From assembly GCA_010093605.1 (NCBI GenBank), contig MU004182.1, forward strand, positions 2,527,195 to 2,591,194: a stretch of 64,000 nucleotides of DNA. Direction: 5' to 3'. Of this stretch, positions 45,567-58,300 are shown in pieces. Made by a program: the position numbers and the translations under genes. The notes beneath the pieces are model-generated. The model saw nothing but the letters and a program-made list of their open reading frames with translations, made no database searches and had not been told where the DNA came from. This DNA comes from Lophium mytilinum. Taxonomy: Eukaryota > Ascomycota > Dothideomycetes > Mytilinidiales > Mytilinidiaceae. How positions within the stretch are numbered: the first letter of the stretch is position 1; every line of letters begins with the position of its first letter.

Positions 45567-46128
45567 GATGTGTGAGTAGTTTGCGCAAGAGTAGAGAACT
45601 GGGCACGCGAGAGCTCAAGAGGTTGAATATATGCTCTATCTAGCTACTTGCAAGAAGACGCGCATAGTAAGCATTTGTACTCCACCGCGATCGTCCCCTG
45701 TCGAAGTTCCGCTCGTCCACAGCCTGCCCACAGCCTGCCAGTACAGCCTCAATCCCTGGAGGCAGAATCAGGGATGTGGCAGTGCTCTTGGCACTCGTAC
45801 CCAGATGCCAAGACCACCTTCCAAAAACAGCATAGCCTTGAATTAAAAGTCACGTTTTCTCGCGTTTCTGTTTGCCTTAATATCCATCCTTCTCACTCCC
45901 CGCTTTCCCACATCCATCGCCGCGCGGGAGTCAGACAGCCTAGCCGAAGATGCAACCACACGGAGGGATCGGGTAGTACTCCCGCGTCACATAAATAAAG
46001 CTAGGTCCCCTCATTCCTTTCCTCCCTTCTCATTTTCTCGCCCTTCCTCCCTCCAAACCTCAATCAAAACCTCTATCTATTTTTCCACACACAATCTCCA
46101 ACGCCCAATTTCAGAAAAACACAAAGCC
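45567..46128. other. Divergent promoter region, small protein / GFA-family gene
   Basis: 560 bp between start codons on opposite strands. From about 46,010 the sequence is C/T-rich (CTTTCCTCCCTTCTC), as in fungal core promoters. No gene seen. Confidence 0.5.
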
Positions 46129-46656
46129 ATGCCCACCACCCCGCCTCCCGCTCCCCCTCCTCTCCCCCTCGCAGGCACCTGCGCCTGCACCACCATCCGC
46201 TTCCACCTCACCGCCGCGCCCCTCTTCACGCACTGCTGCCACTGCACGCGCTGCCAGCGCGAAACCGGCACCGCCTTCGCCCTCAACGCCGTCATCGAAT
46301 CTACCCACGTCGTGTTGCTCTCCCCCACCGCGCCCGCCGGCGTCCTCGTGCCCTCGGACGGCGGTCACGGCCAGACCATCTTCCGCTGCCCGGCGTGCTA
46401 CACGCCCGTGTGGAGCGTGTATGGGGCTGGGTCAGATAAGATATCGTATGTGCGGGTGGGGACGCTGGAGGCGGAGGTGCGGCCGGACATCCATATTTAT
46501 ACGCGGAGTAAGAAGGCGTGGGTGGGGTTGGAGGGAGGGGTGCCGGCGGTGGAGGAGTTTTATGATAAGGAGGGGTTTTGGCCGGAGGAGAGTTTGGAGA
46601 GGTTGAGGAGGGTGAGGGAGGGGGGGAAGGTGGAGGAGGAGGCGGGTGGGGCTTGA
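46129..46656 (+). CDS. GFA/CENP-V-fold zinc enzyme
   Basis: Glutathione-dependent formaldehyde-activating enzyme (Gfa) family, a zinc-binding fold whose fungal members mostly have unknown thiol or glutathione-adduct substrates. Single exon, 175 aa. Zinc-ligand cysteines follow the family order: GTCACTTIRF (CxC near residues 18-20), HCCHCTRCQRETGTAF (CHCxxC) and IFRCPACYTPVWS (CxxC). IHIYTRSKKAWVGL matches the conserved segment near the end of the fold. The N-terminus starts with an eight-residue Pro-rich run (TPPPAPPPLPLAG). Codon use changes after about 46,440 from C-ending to G-rich, with long purine runs, giving a Glu/Gly/Arg-rich C-terminus; the frame stays open. The specific substrate is unknown. 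Confidence 0.88.
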   Translation: MPTTPPPAPPPLPLAGTCACTTIRFHLTAAPLFTHCCHCTRCQRETGTAFALNAVIESTHVVLLSPTAPAGVLVPSDGGHGQTIFRCPACYTPVWSVYGAGSDKISYVRVGTLEAEVRPDIHIYTRSKKAWVGLEGGVPAVEEFYDKEGFWPEESLERLRRVREGGKVEEEAGGA

Positions 46657-48221
46657 ATGGGTGGTGCTGTGGTTTTTGAGAGGATAGGGGTGGATGTGGA
46701 TATGATTTCCCCCCTCATTGCTGGTTGAGGTCGCTAAGGGGTCGTAGACACTCACAGTTCTTGTGTTGCTATTTGAAACGGGTGCTGTATGGTGGGTGTG
46801 ATGCTCTGTGGAAGGGTTTGCTAGGGGACATTCGTTTTTGTCGACTTTTGTAGGGCAACGTCAATATCAGTGACATCCAAAATCTAGCGCTTGATCGAAT
46901 GATGTTCACCAGTCCAGTAGGTTCGTCTCAACTTATCGATACGTGCTAATGCAGCACACCATAGGACTAGCCACTGCGAAGTCTCCTCGATGCTATGCCC
47001 TTTTCAACTCCATTTGTTTTAAGAACCATACTCACTCTCTCAACGTCCTCAGATCCACAGTCATGAGCCACACTCTCAAGAATAGGCAGACTCTAGGCAG
47101 GACTACTGTTCTCGGTTCGAGGGGTTTGAAGAGGAGAGAGGGAAGTGGGCGAGATTAACTGGCAGAGAGGGATTAAGGGGGCGAAGTGTAAGTAAGAGGT
47201 ACTGCGTAATCCAAGGCTCATGGTACAGGAGTGAGTCTGATATCGAATAGGAATGCTGCCATGCATGGGTTGAATAGCTGGGTCCGCTTTTTCAGCATTA
47301 ATGCTAATTGTGGGCTGGCAAGTGTTCGAGAGGTAGCTAGCGATTTGAAGAAAGCTATCAATCGCATAATAAGACTGACCATTGAGCAGAAGACCGCCTC
47401 TTATAATCGGGGGACGAGTCTTCTTGAAGTGCGTCTGTGGTCGCGTTCTGACGCATAACTGCGGTGCCACGTGACTGGTGGCGAGGTAGGGTAGATCTCC
47501 CGTCAAACTTCTGAAACGGCCATTGAAGCTTGAAGAATAGTAGAAATAGAGGAGGTATATGAATCCCTACGCTAAGAGTAAACCCGACCCGCGCTCACGC
47601 GTGGTATCCTCGTGTCCGTAGTCAACACGCTACGAGGAACTCCTGACGCCCCCCAACCAGCCAGCCTACCAACCAAACGCACTCAAAGCCAACAAAAAGC
47701 AAAGAATCAGAGAGAGAAATTAAAAACCTCAGCGCACAAAAGTTCATCAACAAACCAAGAATCAAAAGAGAGCGCGAGCTCGCGTGCGTATGTAGCGACA
47801 GGGTTGATATATCGGGATCCAAAAAGTGTAGACATTGAGAAGACGCAAAAGATCTCCAAGACGCAGGAAAACTTCCAGAGCGAAACACAAAATTGGGGAA
47901 TCAACCATTTCCTGCGTTTTCCGATCCAAATAAATTCTACGCCTACAGCCGTACTTACCGCGTAGTCCTTGTATCACTACGCCCAAATCCAGTCGCTCTA
48001 ACGCCGTGAAAGCAAAGGTATCACAAAAGTCTCTAGGGTGGAAAGAGAAACGCGGGTATGGGGTATCAGCACTGTCAGCACGTATCCAGTGGGAAACACT
48101 TAGTCCGCTGTCATCAGTCGTGAAGGCTGAAGACGCAAAGCGAGGCATCGACATGTGGCGAGGTGGTGTAGACACCTAGTTGGTGTCGTTGCAAGAATGA
48201 GAGGAGGCCGAGAAAGGTCTG
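46657..48221. other. Intergenic region between convergent GFA and zinc-finger genes
   Basis: 1.56 kb between two 3' ends. Only short ORFs without family resemblance. No repeat array, tRNA or remnant of a mobile element was recognised. Confidence 0.5.
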
Positions 48222-50046
48222 TCACCCGCTTCCCGCCCTCCTCCTCCTACCCCGACTCCCACCCTCGAGCCGTTGAGCGAGGACTTCGCGTAATTGCGGG
48301 TCATCCTTATCTTTGTCGACGTGATGGACCCTTACGTGTCTGTAAAGTTAAGATTAGCGGTGTCCAAGCTGTCAACTCGGACGCTGAATCATACCGTTGC
48401 AGGTTGTCCGGCCGTGGATATTTGTGCTCTCGGTCAGGACAAAACGGACACACGTAGCCAGGCGAGGCGTGCACGAGACCATGCCGTATCATCTCGTTCT
48501 TTCGTTTGAAGCCCTTGCCACCCTCAGCTCTTGGGCACCCATGAACTGGACAGAAATGTGGGCGAGTTTGTGAGTGTACGTTTGCGTGGGAACTTGAGGT
48601 AAAGGGTCATTAGCTACCGTCTTTCGCATAATGACGTCGAACTCACTTTAATAGATATTGGGTCTGAAATGGAGGCGCAGTACACCCAGGATGGTCACAC
48701 TTGAACCCGCTGGCGCCATGTGGAGGTATGTGTTGAATATGTGGCCCCGTTGGAGGCGGTAACGTTCGGTGGTTATGGACGGCTTCATCAATGCTCATTC
48801 GATGGCCATGGTCCGTCGAGCTAGGGCTAAACGAATCGGAGCTGGGATAGCTGTCAGCCGTGGAGGCAGATAATGGCAGGTTCGTTCCATACGGTGGCCC
48901 ATAATCCGATGCCTGGGAAGGCCTGCGATTGTTGAAGAACTGGTGCGATTGGCCCGATCGCAGAAATAAGTCTTGCGAGGAGGAGATGTCACTGTGAGCG
49001 CTAATGGGAGATGTCGCACTGAGAGGTGGGAATGGGGTTGGCGGCGATCGTTGGGTGCTGCTGATAGAAAAATGTCGACTGGCTACCGGCGATTGACCTG
49101 TGGAAGAGAACGAATGGCGATGAGGATAGCCATTCGCCCTAGCCTCTAGCTGCTCGATACTGGCGGCCTCTGCAAGCTCGCTAAGCTGGCGGAACCCGGG
49201 CAGCTTCTGATTGTGATTGGGAGAACCGTTCGGTCCGTCCCGAGACGGCGAGCTTGGGTTTTGCAGTGCTGGCAGTGTCTGGCGGGGTGAACCCTTGGAC
49301 TGGGGAATCGTCAGCTCCCGGAGGTTTGGCGATGTTGCAAGCGAATCCTCGTGGGGGTCGCCGTTTGCAAGTGGCCTTAGGCGTTCCCCAGTCAGCTTCG
49401 GCGACGTGGCCTCGAAGTTGCAATCGGAGGCTGAGCCAGCCCCAGTCGCATGGACTTCGCCGCCATTCGTCAGCACGCCTGCAGACGGACACTTTGACGA
49501 TGCCGCATTTACTGATTCTGACCTAGGACGGAATGGGGGCTCGACAAACTCCCCGGAGCCGCCTTTTACGGGTTCGCGCCGTGGCGGGGATGTTCTCGTA
49601 TCCTTCGGCCCCCTCGCATCGGCCTGCAGCGCGGCTTGAGCTGTTCCGACCAAGAAGTCACGAACTCCCCGAGGACTCCCGGCTGGCTGATGAGCAGAGT
49701 CGGCCGGAGGAGAGTGGTTCACGACGTCCTCCATATCTTCTTCCTCGTCGGCCTCTGAGCCAGAATCCGAATTGAGAGCTCGTTCGCCGACCAGCCGGGC
49801 GATGTCTGGCCGGTTTGGGTCCATGAAACTGACCAAAACGGTGTCTCCCTGGCTCGGACGAGTCTTGCGCCGATTAGGTTTCTTACGCTTCTTCTGGGAG
49901 GAGGGACTGACGTTCTCAGGAGACGGTATTGTGTGGTTTTGCTGTGGGATGAACGGCGGCGGCGAGGGCGAAGGAGTAGCCTTGGGACGGATGGGTTTGA
50001 GACCAGGAGAACGTGGGAAAGCGTCGTCACTATCGTAATTGGACAT
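48222..50046 (-). CDS. C2H2 zinc-finger protein (three fingers at the C-terminus)
   Basis: Probable nuclear DNA-binding regulator. 571 aa from exons 50046-48647, 48592-48395 and 48339-48222. The first ~440 residues are Ser/Pro-rich and disordered, with a Lys/Arg cluster KKRKKPNRRKTRPSQ near residue 55 (a likely nuclear signal). The finger block is split by both introns: FKCDHPGCTAPPFQTQYLLN with SHANVH (finger 1), HFCPVHGCPRAEGGKGFKRK with MIRHGLVH (finger 2), and GYVCPFCPDREHKYPRPDNL with QRHVRVHH (finger 3). It ends with a basic GGSRGRRRRAGSG. The combination KGFKRKNEMIRHGLVH is typical of a Pezizomycotina C2H2 group of unknown target. The open frame extends nine codons upstream of 50046 only to a TTG, so the ATG at 50046 (MSNYDSDDAFPRSPG) is the start. 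Confidence 0.87.
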
Positions 50047-51806
50047 TCGCCAGCGTGCTGGGAGGCGAGGCAAGCCTAGCCTCTGTGTGCGAGAAGAGGG
50101 ACGAAATAGTCAGGTCGACGGCCCAGGAACGGTGCTCAATGGAGTGCCGAAAATAAAAGCGCAAAGTCACACAGGGCCCCAGATGAAAGGAAGACGAGTT
50201 CAGCGCAGCTTGAGATGGCGTAAGACGGATTATCTGGCCTGCGTCAGAATTGCGCCCAGTGACTGCACCTCCGCTGAATGTCCAGCAGGATCACAACAGG
50301 AGTTTCAAACGGGGGTTGAATTAACGGAAAAGCTGTCGCTATCACTGGCACATGCAGAGGACGAGAATCGCAATCAAAAAAGCCTGTAGATTTGAAACAG
50401 CTGGTAATGCTGAGCCGCGCAGAGGGCTGACAGTGAGCCGCACAGCATGTACCACAGAACGACAGCGCGGACAGGGCTGGAAGCACTGAAATGGTAGAAT
50501 TTGAAACAGGAAACGAAACGAATGATAGCGAAAGTAGAATAACAGCAGCAGAAACAGCGAGAAAAGCGTGACACGGAGAAGAAGAAGCATGGTGTCGAGG
50601 AAACAGAGTGCGGCTGAGCATGGGAGGTATCATACCTGCAGCGGTTCCGAGCTTCAGCCTCAGCCTTAGAGCGTCGATGCGGCGATAGAGCGAAGGGTTC
50701 ACGACGTCGGGAGATGTGCTGAGGGCAGGCTATGATGCCAGGTCCACGTCCGTCGGATGGTGATGAGGCTGGGAATGGAGGGACTGCCAGCTTGCGTGCA
50801 GAGCCGCACTTGTGGGGGGGGTGTTGGTGTGGTCAGCCTATCGAGGGGGCTTCAGAGTTGGCCGTCAGGCCTGAGTGGCAGTGCAACACCCGAGAACGAC
50901 AGGCCGTCGCTGTGCTGCGACGTGTTGCAGCGGGTTGGGAGGAGACATGCATCCAGACAACATGAGGTACTGGGACCCTGCTTCCAAGGTGCTGATGGGA
51001 GCTTGGAGGCGCAGCCGGGCAGCTCGAGCCTCAAAGGTGCGGGGCAGCACTGAGCCGCGTGAATTCAGGGATCTAAAACCACGGTATAGTGCTACGCGTC
51101 TTTCCGAACGGGAGTATTACGATACAGAGATGACTGCAGTATCGAGATTCACGTAGGATCATATTTAAAAACAGTATGCCCTCGTGCCCCTCAAAGCCCT
51201 AAGATCAGGAGCACCTAGGGAGGATCAGAGGTACCGCGAACCATCCGACCGGGTAAGAGAGGAGCAGAGCTTAGTAATATCATGGTAACCAGCTTATTGC
51301 AGCCGTCCAATAAAATCCGGCCGGTCTGGTGAAAAGTACCATGGTAAAGAAACTATCACTATGCCCCCATATTACACCAATCGGGTTTACTGCAATCAAG
51401 CCGGCATACCGGCGGCCACGAGCACGAGCTTCCCCGCTGTCGCCGTGCGAGCCGCAAAGAGATGGAAGCGACACTTCTGTGACTCTACATGAATTGGAGA
51501 CCGAGCATGCTGTATCTACACGCCGTACATCACGAGGCCCGCCCGCCATGCCGTGTCGGCCCCCGCCAGCGCCGCCTCACTTCTGCTGCGACGCCGACCT
51601 GCCATACCTATCGTACACTCCGGCCGTCTAGTCTATTCTGAGCCTGCATAGAGAGCCACCACCCCACGGCCTCTGACGAAACGCGCTCTGACTGGTTGAT
51701 AGAGCAACAATGCACCCGCCGTATGCGATTCTGAAGACGTGCCCTACCCAATCCCATTTTACCCAAAGCCCTCCCGCATGTTGGCATCCTGCAACTGCTT
51801 CGCCCG
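50047..51806. other. Intergenic region, zinc-finger gene to mitochondrial carrier
   Basis: 1.76 kb. The right part adjoins the 3' end of the carrier gene; the left part is the upstream region of the zinc-finger gene. Short ORFs only; no repeats or RNA genes recognised. Confidence 0.5.
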
Positions 51807-54080
51807 TCACGCCACGCCTTTCCCGCCGAACCCCGGCATCCCGCTCCAGACTTTGCCTTGCGGGATCTTGGGCTTGCCAAAGTTCTCATCCAGGTCGAGG
51901 ATGATCTTGAGCGCGTTCCTGCTGCGGAGGTACGGCAGCGGTGCCTTGGCTTCGGTCAGCCCCACACCCGGCTCGACGTGCCCGCCAGGCCCCTCTTGGT
52001 TGTGCCCGGGCATCGGGAATGTTCGCTGCAGGAGCTCGTATGCCGCCAGCGTGAAGCCGAACTGCGGCGACGACCGCAGGATACGCGCCGGCCCGCCCTT
52101 GAAGAAGGCCTTGAAGCCCTCCTCCTTCCAGATTGTCGATGCCGCGTGTCGCAGTCCTGTGTAGCTCGTCTCGCCGACGCGTGCTTCCACTTGTAGCCGC
52201 GTTTTGATGACATCGCACGGCGTTGTCAAGTATGCGGCCGGCATACCAGCGATGGCACCAGCTGTCAGCATCTGGAGGATGCCTAGTGATTTTTGCGGCG
52301 TCTCGCCCATCCAATCTCTCTTAATGTGTGCGTATGTAGGGAAATATATGGCAGAAAATGGAACTAGGCGGCTTGTCAGACATAGTGATATAGCGAGATA
52401 TGGTCGTGAGCTTACCGTCGCGCAGTAAACACGCAGCTGCGCCCTTGTAGAGGCCCACCAGGCCCAGGTTCTTGATGATCCATATTGCCGATCGCTTGGG
52501 CACGCCCTCGAGTGTCTTTGAAACCTCGCCCTGGACCTGTAATCTAATCTTCACGATCTCGAGAGGGTTGGTAAAGATCTGGGACGGAGTAATTAGCTCA
52601 GGCCTGGCCCGCAACCTCGGTGTCGGTAGAACTCACCACTTGACAACCGCCGGCAGATCCACCCGCCAGCATTTCTGCCCAAAACTTAATGTCCCCATTT
52701 TCTGGGTTTGTGAACTTGCCTCGCACCAAATCGTTTACTGTCAGCTTGATAGCTTTTTCTGGGGCCACGCCGATGAGTTGCGGGAATACGCCCGAGTATA
52801 AGCCCTTGAAACCTTCGTTCTTGATCACTTTCCTAGCACAGTCCAGCGAGTTCTTATACAGCATCTCTCCAACTCTCGAGGCTCTCTGGTTCTGCATCCG
52901 CGTCTTGACCAAATCGATGGGATACACCATAAACGCACCAAACGCACCAGCCAAGCTCCCGAGACCAAAATGATGGACAGCTTCCAAGACATTGTGCAGG
53001 ACATTTTGTGTTGTCGAAAAGGCCTTCGCGCCCACATCGTTCAGTGCGCCTGCTGCTCCCGCACCAAGACCAAAGGCCGCGTTCCATGAGGGATCCAAGA
53101 CTCGCGCAAAATCTTTCAACCCAAGTCTTCCCGAGGGCTCATCCAGGCCAGCGAAATGGAAAAGAATGTCGGCCTCCATTGGCGTATAGAGATTGAATCG
53201 ACTTATTCGGGCCGCCTCGTTCAAGAAATCCGTCCGCGTGATCTTCCCGTCCGAGCTCTTGTTGGTCGCATTTCGGATGATCAGCTCCACCATATCCATT
53301 TGCGTGATCATGTTCTGGAAAGCACGGACGTTGGCATACGAGATCTTGCTACCGGCGGAGATGTTGCAGAGAGTGTGCAAATTCTCCAGAAGGTGATCTG
53401 ACAGCTTGTGGCTAGCAGTAGCTGATATTATCCTCTGGAAGTCTTCGGGCTCTATGTATCCATCCCTGTTCTTGTCGAAATGCAGGAAAGCCTGTCGCAC
53501 GCGCTCACCCTGCAGGCCTCGCAGCATTTGCGAGAACTGAGGGTAGGTCATCGTGTGCCGCTTGTCCTTTGCGCCAATGTACAGGGACGCCCACTCCGAG
53601 TTCCAGTCAAAGGGCAAGCTATCGGCGCCCTTGCTCTCATTGTAGACCTTCTGAAAGTTGTCGAAAATGACCAGGCCGGTGCCATCGGTGTCAAAAAGCC
53701 GAAACGCGATCTCATACTCGGCGTCGGGCTTCGCGAGGAGGTTGTCAAAGTTGCTCCAGTCCTGCAGCGTCACTCTACCTGTCCGCTTGCGGTCTGCGAC
53801 CTGGAAGAGAATGCCGTATTGCGAGCGCTTGATCTTATGCTGTAGGCAAGAGTGGGTCAGTAATGGGTTCTGTGGGCGGCGTTGGAGGGCAGGTATTCAC
53901 GTAATCTTCCGTCTCGGGAGCCACGGCGTTGATGAACTCATTCTCGCCCAAGTAGAGCTCGCCAGTCTCCTCGTCCTTGACAGCGTGCTCCAAGAAGGCA
54001 GCTCGCGTCTGCTGCGACAATTGGGGCTCCTGGGTGGTGCCCAGGAGAACCTCGCCAATTTGCTCCTTAACGGTGGTCAT
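51807..54080 (-). CDS. AGC1: Calcium-regulated mitochondrial aspartate-glutamate carrier
   Basis: Inner-membrane exchanger of aspartate and glutamate (aralar/citrin type), part of the malate-aspartate shuttle. 700 aa from exons 54080-53901, 53839-52637, 52578-52416 and 52363-51807. The N-terminal half is the EF-hand regulatory domain: [14 protein letters not shown] and the canonical calcium loop [13 protein letters not shown], then degenerate hands. The carrier domain (about residues 340-640) has three repeats with [26 protein letters not shown] and [13 protein letters not shown], the PxDxxKxRxQ signature of SLC25 proteins, and [33 protein letters not shown] and [22 protein letters not shown]-terminal tail rich in Gly and Pro follows. 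The EF-hand extension is what separates this gene from short budding-yeast Agc1 versions and resembles the animal proteins. Confidence 0.95.
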
Positions 54081-55368
54081 GGCGATGGTCGCGCGCAGAA
54101 ATCAGTCGGCCAGCAGGGGCGACAGTGCTGGGTGAAGATGCTGGGGAGCTTCCTTTGGTGAAGATGCGGTCAGAAGGGAGAGTGGGCTTGAGGATGCGCC
54201 AGCGAGCTTCCAGAGTCCGCACGAAGCTCGGACAGAAATTTAATTATGGAAGCTAAAGCCGCTAATCGATAGGTAGCGCGTCGGACACCCGGGAAACGTG
54301 GAGAAGATGCAATTGGCAATGGTGGAGGTACGGACGAGCGGCGGCGCCCTGATCAGCTCAACGGTGCAGAGACGTATCATTTGACGCACAGTGCGTGCGG
54401 GCGAAGAACTAGAAGCGCTGTGTTTTCTTTTCCGTGGGTCCTCAGGTGGGCGCGCGCCTCACCGCCAAGCTCATCGCGGTCCCTCCCGGATTTACCCAAT
54501 CGTCAATTCCGAGCTGTCTTGCAACCAACCTTGCAACCTTGGAACGTGGTATAGATTGCGGGCACTCAACACGCGCGCTGGCCTGCCTATTATCTCCAGC
54601 GCCTGTCTGCCGGGATCCGCCGCGGCTCTCGCTGACCGTCCTGTCAGATTCGTCGCTCGTCCCCGCCAGTTGATGTTGCTTGAGAAAGTGACTCGTTTTG
54701 AGGTCTATTCTAGCGGCTTGTGCCGAGCAGCCTCAGGAGTGGAGACCAGGACCCCCATGGTTCGATCAAACAAATGCCGCTCTGCGCGCTGCATCGACAC
54801 AGCATGAGGCTGGTCCATCTGGCATGCCGGCCCTTGCACACAGAGTGGAGTTGAGCAAGCCACGGCGATTATATAGACCTATGCATGCTTCGAGTGTCTT
54901 TACACGCTACGCCGTATAGATGGCCTAATACAGTATAACTCGGGAAGTCTTGCCTGATTCGCGGACGCTATATGGGGATGGTGCTGCTAAGAGTTTAAAA
55001 CCACCAAGTAACTTGTCCATGCGAAAACTACACCTGGGCAGCATCCATGGATAGGCACATAAGCTGACAGTAGTCGAGAGGGCGCTAGCGCACCTCTTCT
55101 GCGTGATTATTGAAGAAGAGAGAGTCCAGACGAGATTGTCTTAATTCACTATCCACCCACAGGCCACAATGGCCAACTACTCTCATCAGCAATTGCAAAA
55201 ATGCCCCTACGCCCGCTCCAACCCATCTAATTCCATCCTGCAAGTCCAGTACGCCGACAAGGAACTAACCAGAGCAGAGCAGAGACTGGAGTAGAGCAAT
55301 ATGCCAAAGAGATCACCCATGAATGCCCGCAAATCTCAAACTACGCCAAAAAGGCACTCACCCCTCAC
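54081..55368. other. Intergenic region, carrier to BCAS3-like gene
   Basis: 1.3 kb. Contains the carrier's upstream region and the 3' region of the BCAS3-like gene. A stretch near 54,895-54,945 (TGTCTTTACACGCTACGCCG) weakly recalls the satellite family but is too diverged to call. Confidence 0.45.
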
Positions 55369-58300
55369 TCACACCCGATCTTCTGCAAAATCCAGCACCT
55401 CGCAGTCATCTTCGAAGAAACCTTCTTCTCCCTCCTCGCCCTCGCCGCGGCGAATACGCCGGCGCCGTGTCGTGACAACAACCTGCTCCACTTCCTCTTC
55501 CCCATCCCTCATCACGAGCTTGTTCTGCACCGCTGCCGCGACCGCGCCTTCATCACCATCTCCACCTTCGCCCTCGCCGATGTCGTAAAGCTGTTGCGCA
55601 GGCGTAGAGATGCGCACAGCGTCGACTTCATCTCCGAACACCCACGCATTCCCGTCATCTACGTGCAAATTCTGCGTCGAAGACTGCATGGGAGAAATGG
55701 GTGGTTGGTCCCACTCGCTGTAGCTGTGATGTTGATGCTCGTCCTGCGGGGCCGACCTTGCGAATAGGAACCGTGCAACGCGACGGTCGGTGTAGAACGG
55801 TTGATAGGGCGGGTTCGTCTCGATCTCCGCTAGGCTGAGGGGTGCAGCTGCGGGAGCTTTCTTCCCGCCTGCCATGCTCGCGATACCTCCTCTACCGCGA
55901 CGGTTCGGTAACGAGCGGGGGATCCACTCGCCATGAATGTCCATATCACGTGGGGGCCCCAGCTCGTGCGGTCTCTCTTCGTCTGGTTGCAGCAGAGCAA
56001 TGACAGCGGGTGAGAACACAGAACCGCGCACAGGCGTGAGGCCAAACTCGACGATCTTGCGTTTCGAGATGGCGGTTGCATTTTTGCTCTTGCCCTTGCC
56101 CGTCGCCGGGCGCATTTGGATCTTGTAGATCTGAAGAATACCACCTGCAACGAGCGCGATGGAACCACGGCCTTTCCCTGTCAACCATCGCACGCTGCCA
56201 GGCTTGACACCAGATTGTGAAGGTGGTAGGGTGAGCTTATTGTCGCCTGCGTGGCGGATGTTGCTTGTTGCCGCGCCAATAGACTTCCCGAGTCCAGCTG
56301 CTACTGCCTTGCCGCTCTTCGCGCCAGCTGCAGGGGCCAGACCAAGGCTACTAAAAGACGGGAAGCGTGAACCGTTACTGCTCACACTACGAGTACGAAC
56401 GGCGTTCAGGAAGGGCTTTGCAGTGCCGTTGAGGGCTTGCATAGCCGAGTTGACCGCGCTAGAGCGAGCGGTAGTAGAGTTGATACTTTCATCAGGTTTG
56501 GGTTTAGTAGCGCCGTCTGACTTCCTGATACGGCGAGAAGGTGGCCATTGGAAAGCGGACGCCGGCATAAGGAACATATGGACTGTACCTTTGTCTGTGA
56601 TCACAGCTAAGCGATTGGCACGTGGTGTAGACCAGACGACGTCGATCACGTTTGTGATAGTCATGCGTGCAAATCGGGCGACCTGGCGGACGTGGGGGCC
56701 AGAGGAGATCTCTCTTGATGACTTGCGAGCTTTCCGGTGATTCATACGCTTCAGATCCCAGACGTCCTGGAAGTCTCCTTTCTTGCTGACAGTCATGAGC
56801 ATTAGTCCACTGGGAGAGAAGGACAAGAAACTGCATCCCAAAGCTGCAGGCAAAGTGGCCACAGGGTGAAGAGCGCTCTTGTTCTTCGACTCTTCCGTCT
56901 CGACCAGCTTCTGGAGGTCAAGTATAGATATGACTGTAGACTCCGGTCTCGGTTGAGCTTGATGATGTCCGTGGGTTGGGGGAAAGTAAGGCTGATGTGG
57001 TTGTATGAATGGATCTGTGCCATAGTTTCCATTGGACGTTCCATTTGGCGGCGCTGATTTGCCCATGTAGCTCTTGAAAGCCTGGATGCCCCTATCCGTA
57101 GCCCACCGTGCGCCTTTGAGAGCAACCTGTGTCCCTTCTCTCGTCAGTCGATTCAGTAAGCCATCTGGTTCCGGAGCATCGACTGCACATGTCGGCGCAG
57201 GCTGGGGCGGAACAGAGTGATGAGCTAAGCCTGGAGGCCGTTCGTGTGACTTTGATGTTAATGCAACACCATCGATTGGGAGGAGTGTTGTTGATGAAGG
57301 AGGCGCAACAGCTAGCCAGCGATCACTAAGGGAGAATAGAGGCACGCCATATTGCTCAAGTACCTGCTCTTCGTGACTGTTCACATCGGCTGCGCTTGAT
57401 GAACTAGAGTGCGATCCACGATCACGGAACTGAACTGAAGTCCAAACTTTCCCAAGGCACCGGAATGTACCAAGGGGCTCGGTGTTGACTCTAGTGTAGG
57501 GAGCGAATACGAAGACTTCTCCGCTAGCTCCAGAAGCTAAGACGACAAACTTGCCCTTTGCATCAACCACGAAGTCGCCTATGGGAGGTGGGGGTTGGAA
57601 CATTGGACTGTCGATTGAATCTGTTATGGGCACGGGAGGACTTGTATACAGGGTCGAGACGTGCTTCCTTTCTTTCAAGGAATACACCTCAAGAGTGGTC
57701 CGGTAGCTTGATATCGAGTTCACAGGGTTGTTGCCGCTATTGGATGCTGGCCTGCTAGGGGAGTTGGACGAGCCGTCGTGTTCATCTGTGACGGCAACCG
57801 AGTTGGACGCACTTCCCACACTAGCGTCGTCGATAGCCGGACCGTGGATGATGAGGGCTATGAGAGGTCTTCGAGAGGCTAGCGGATCTCTTCTTGATGC
57901 CCACGGAAGTATTTTCGCGCCAATCACACTCCCCTTCAAGCCTTCAAGTCGGCCGACCAGGTCCATCCTTCCCTTCTCCACTCGGAAGACCTCGAGGCCA
58001 CCCTCGTAACCAACCAGGAGTACGTTCTCAGCTACCTGTGATGCGTCATCTCCACCCATGCAGATAGTGTCGAACCCACAGATGTACCCATGCTCTCCTG
58101 GTATAGTACCCTCAGCAAGAGGTGGAACTAAGCCCAGGTCGAAATCAGGCAAATTATAATAGTGAGCCTGTGGCTGATGGGGAAGAGGCGGGTTGTTCTG
58201 GAATGTAGTCCGGGGGCCGTACTGTGAGTACATGGAAGCTCGCCTATCTCTCCCGGGTGACTGCTTGGGAGAAGGCTGCAGCCGCCCGCCGAAACTGAGG

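Noticed and set aside
54895-54945. Possible further copy of the ~160 bp satellite
   Set aside because: Only short words agree and the order is incomplete; it is within chance similarity.
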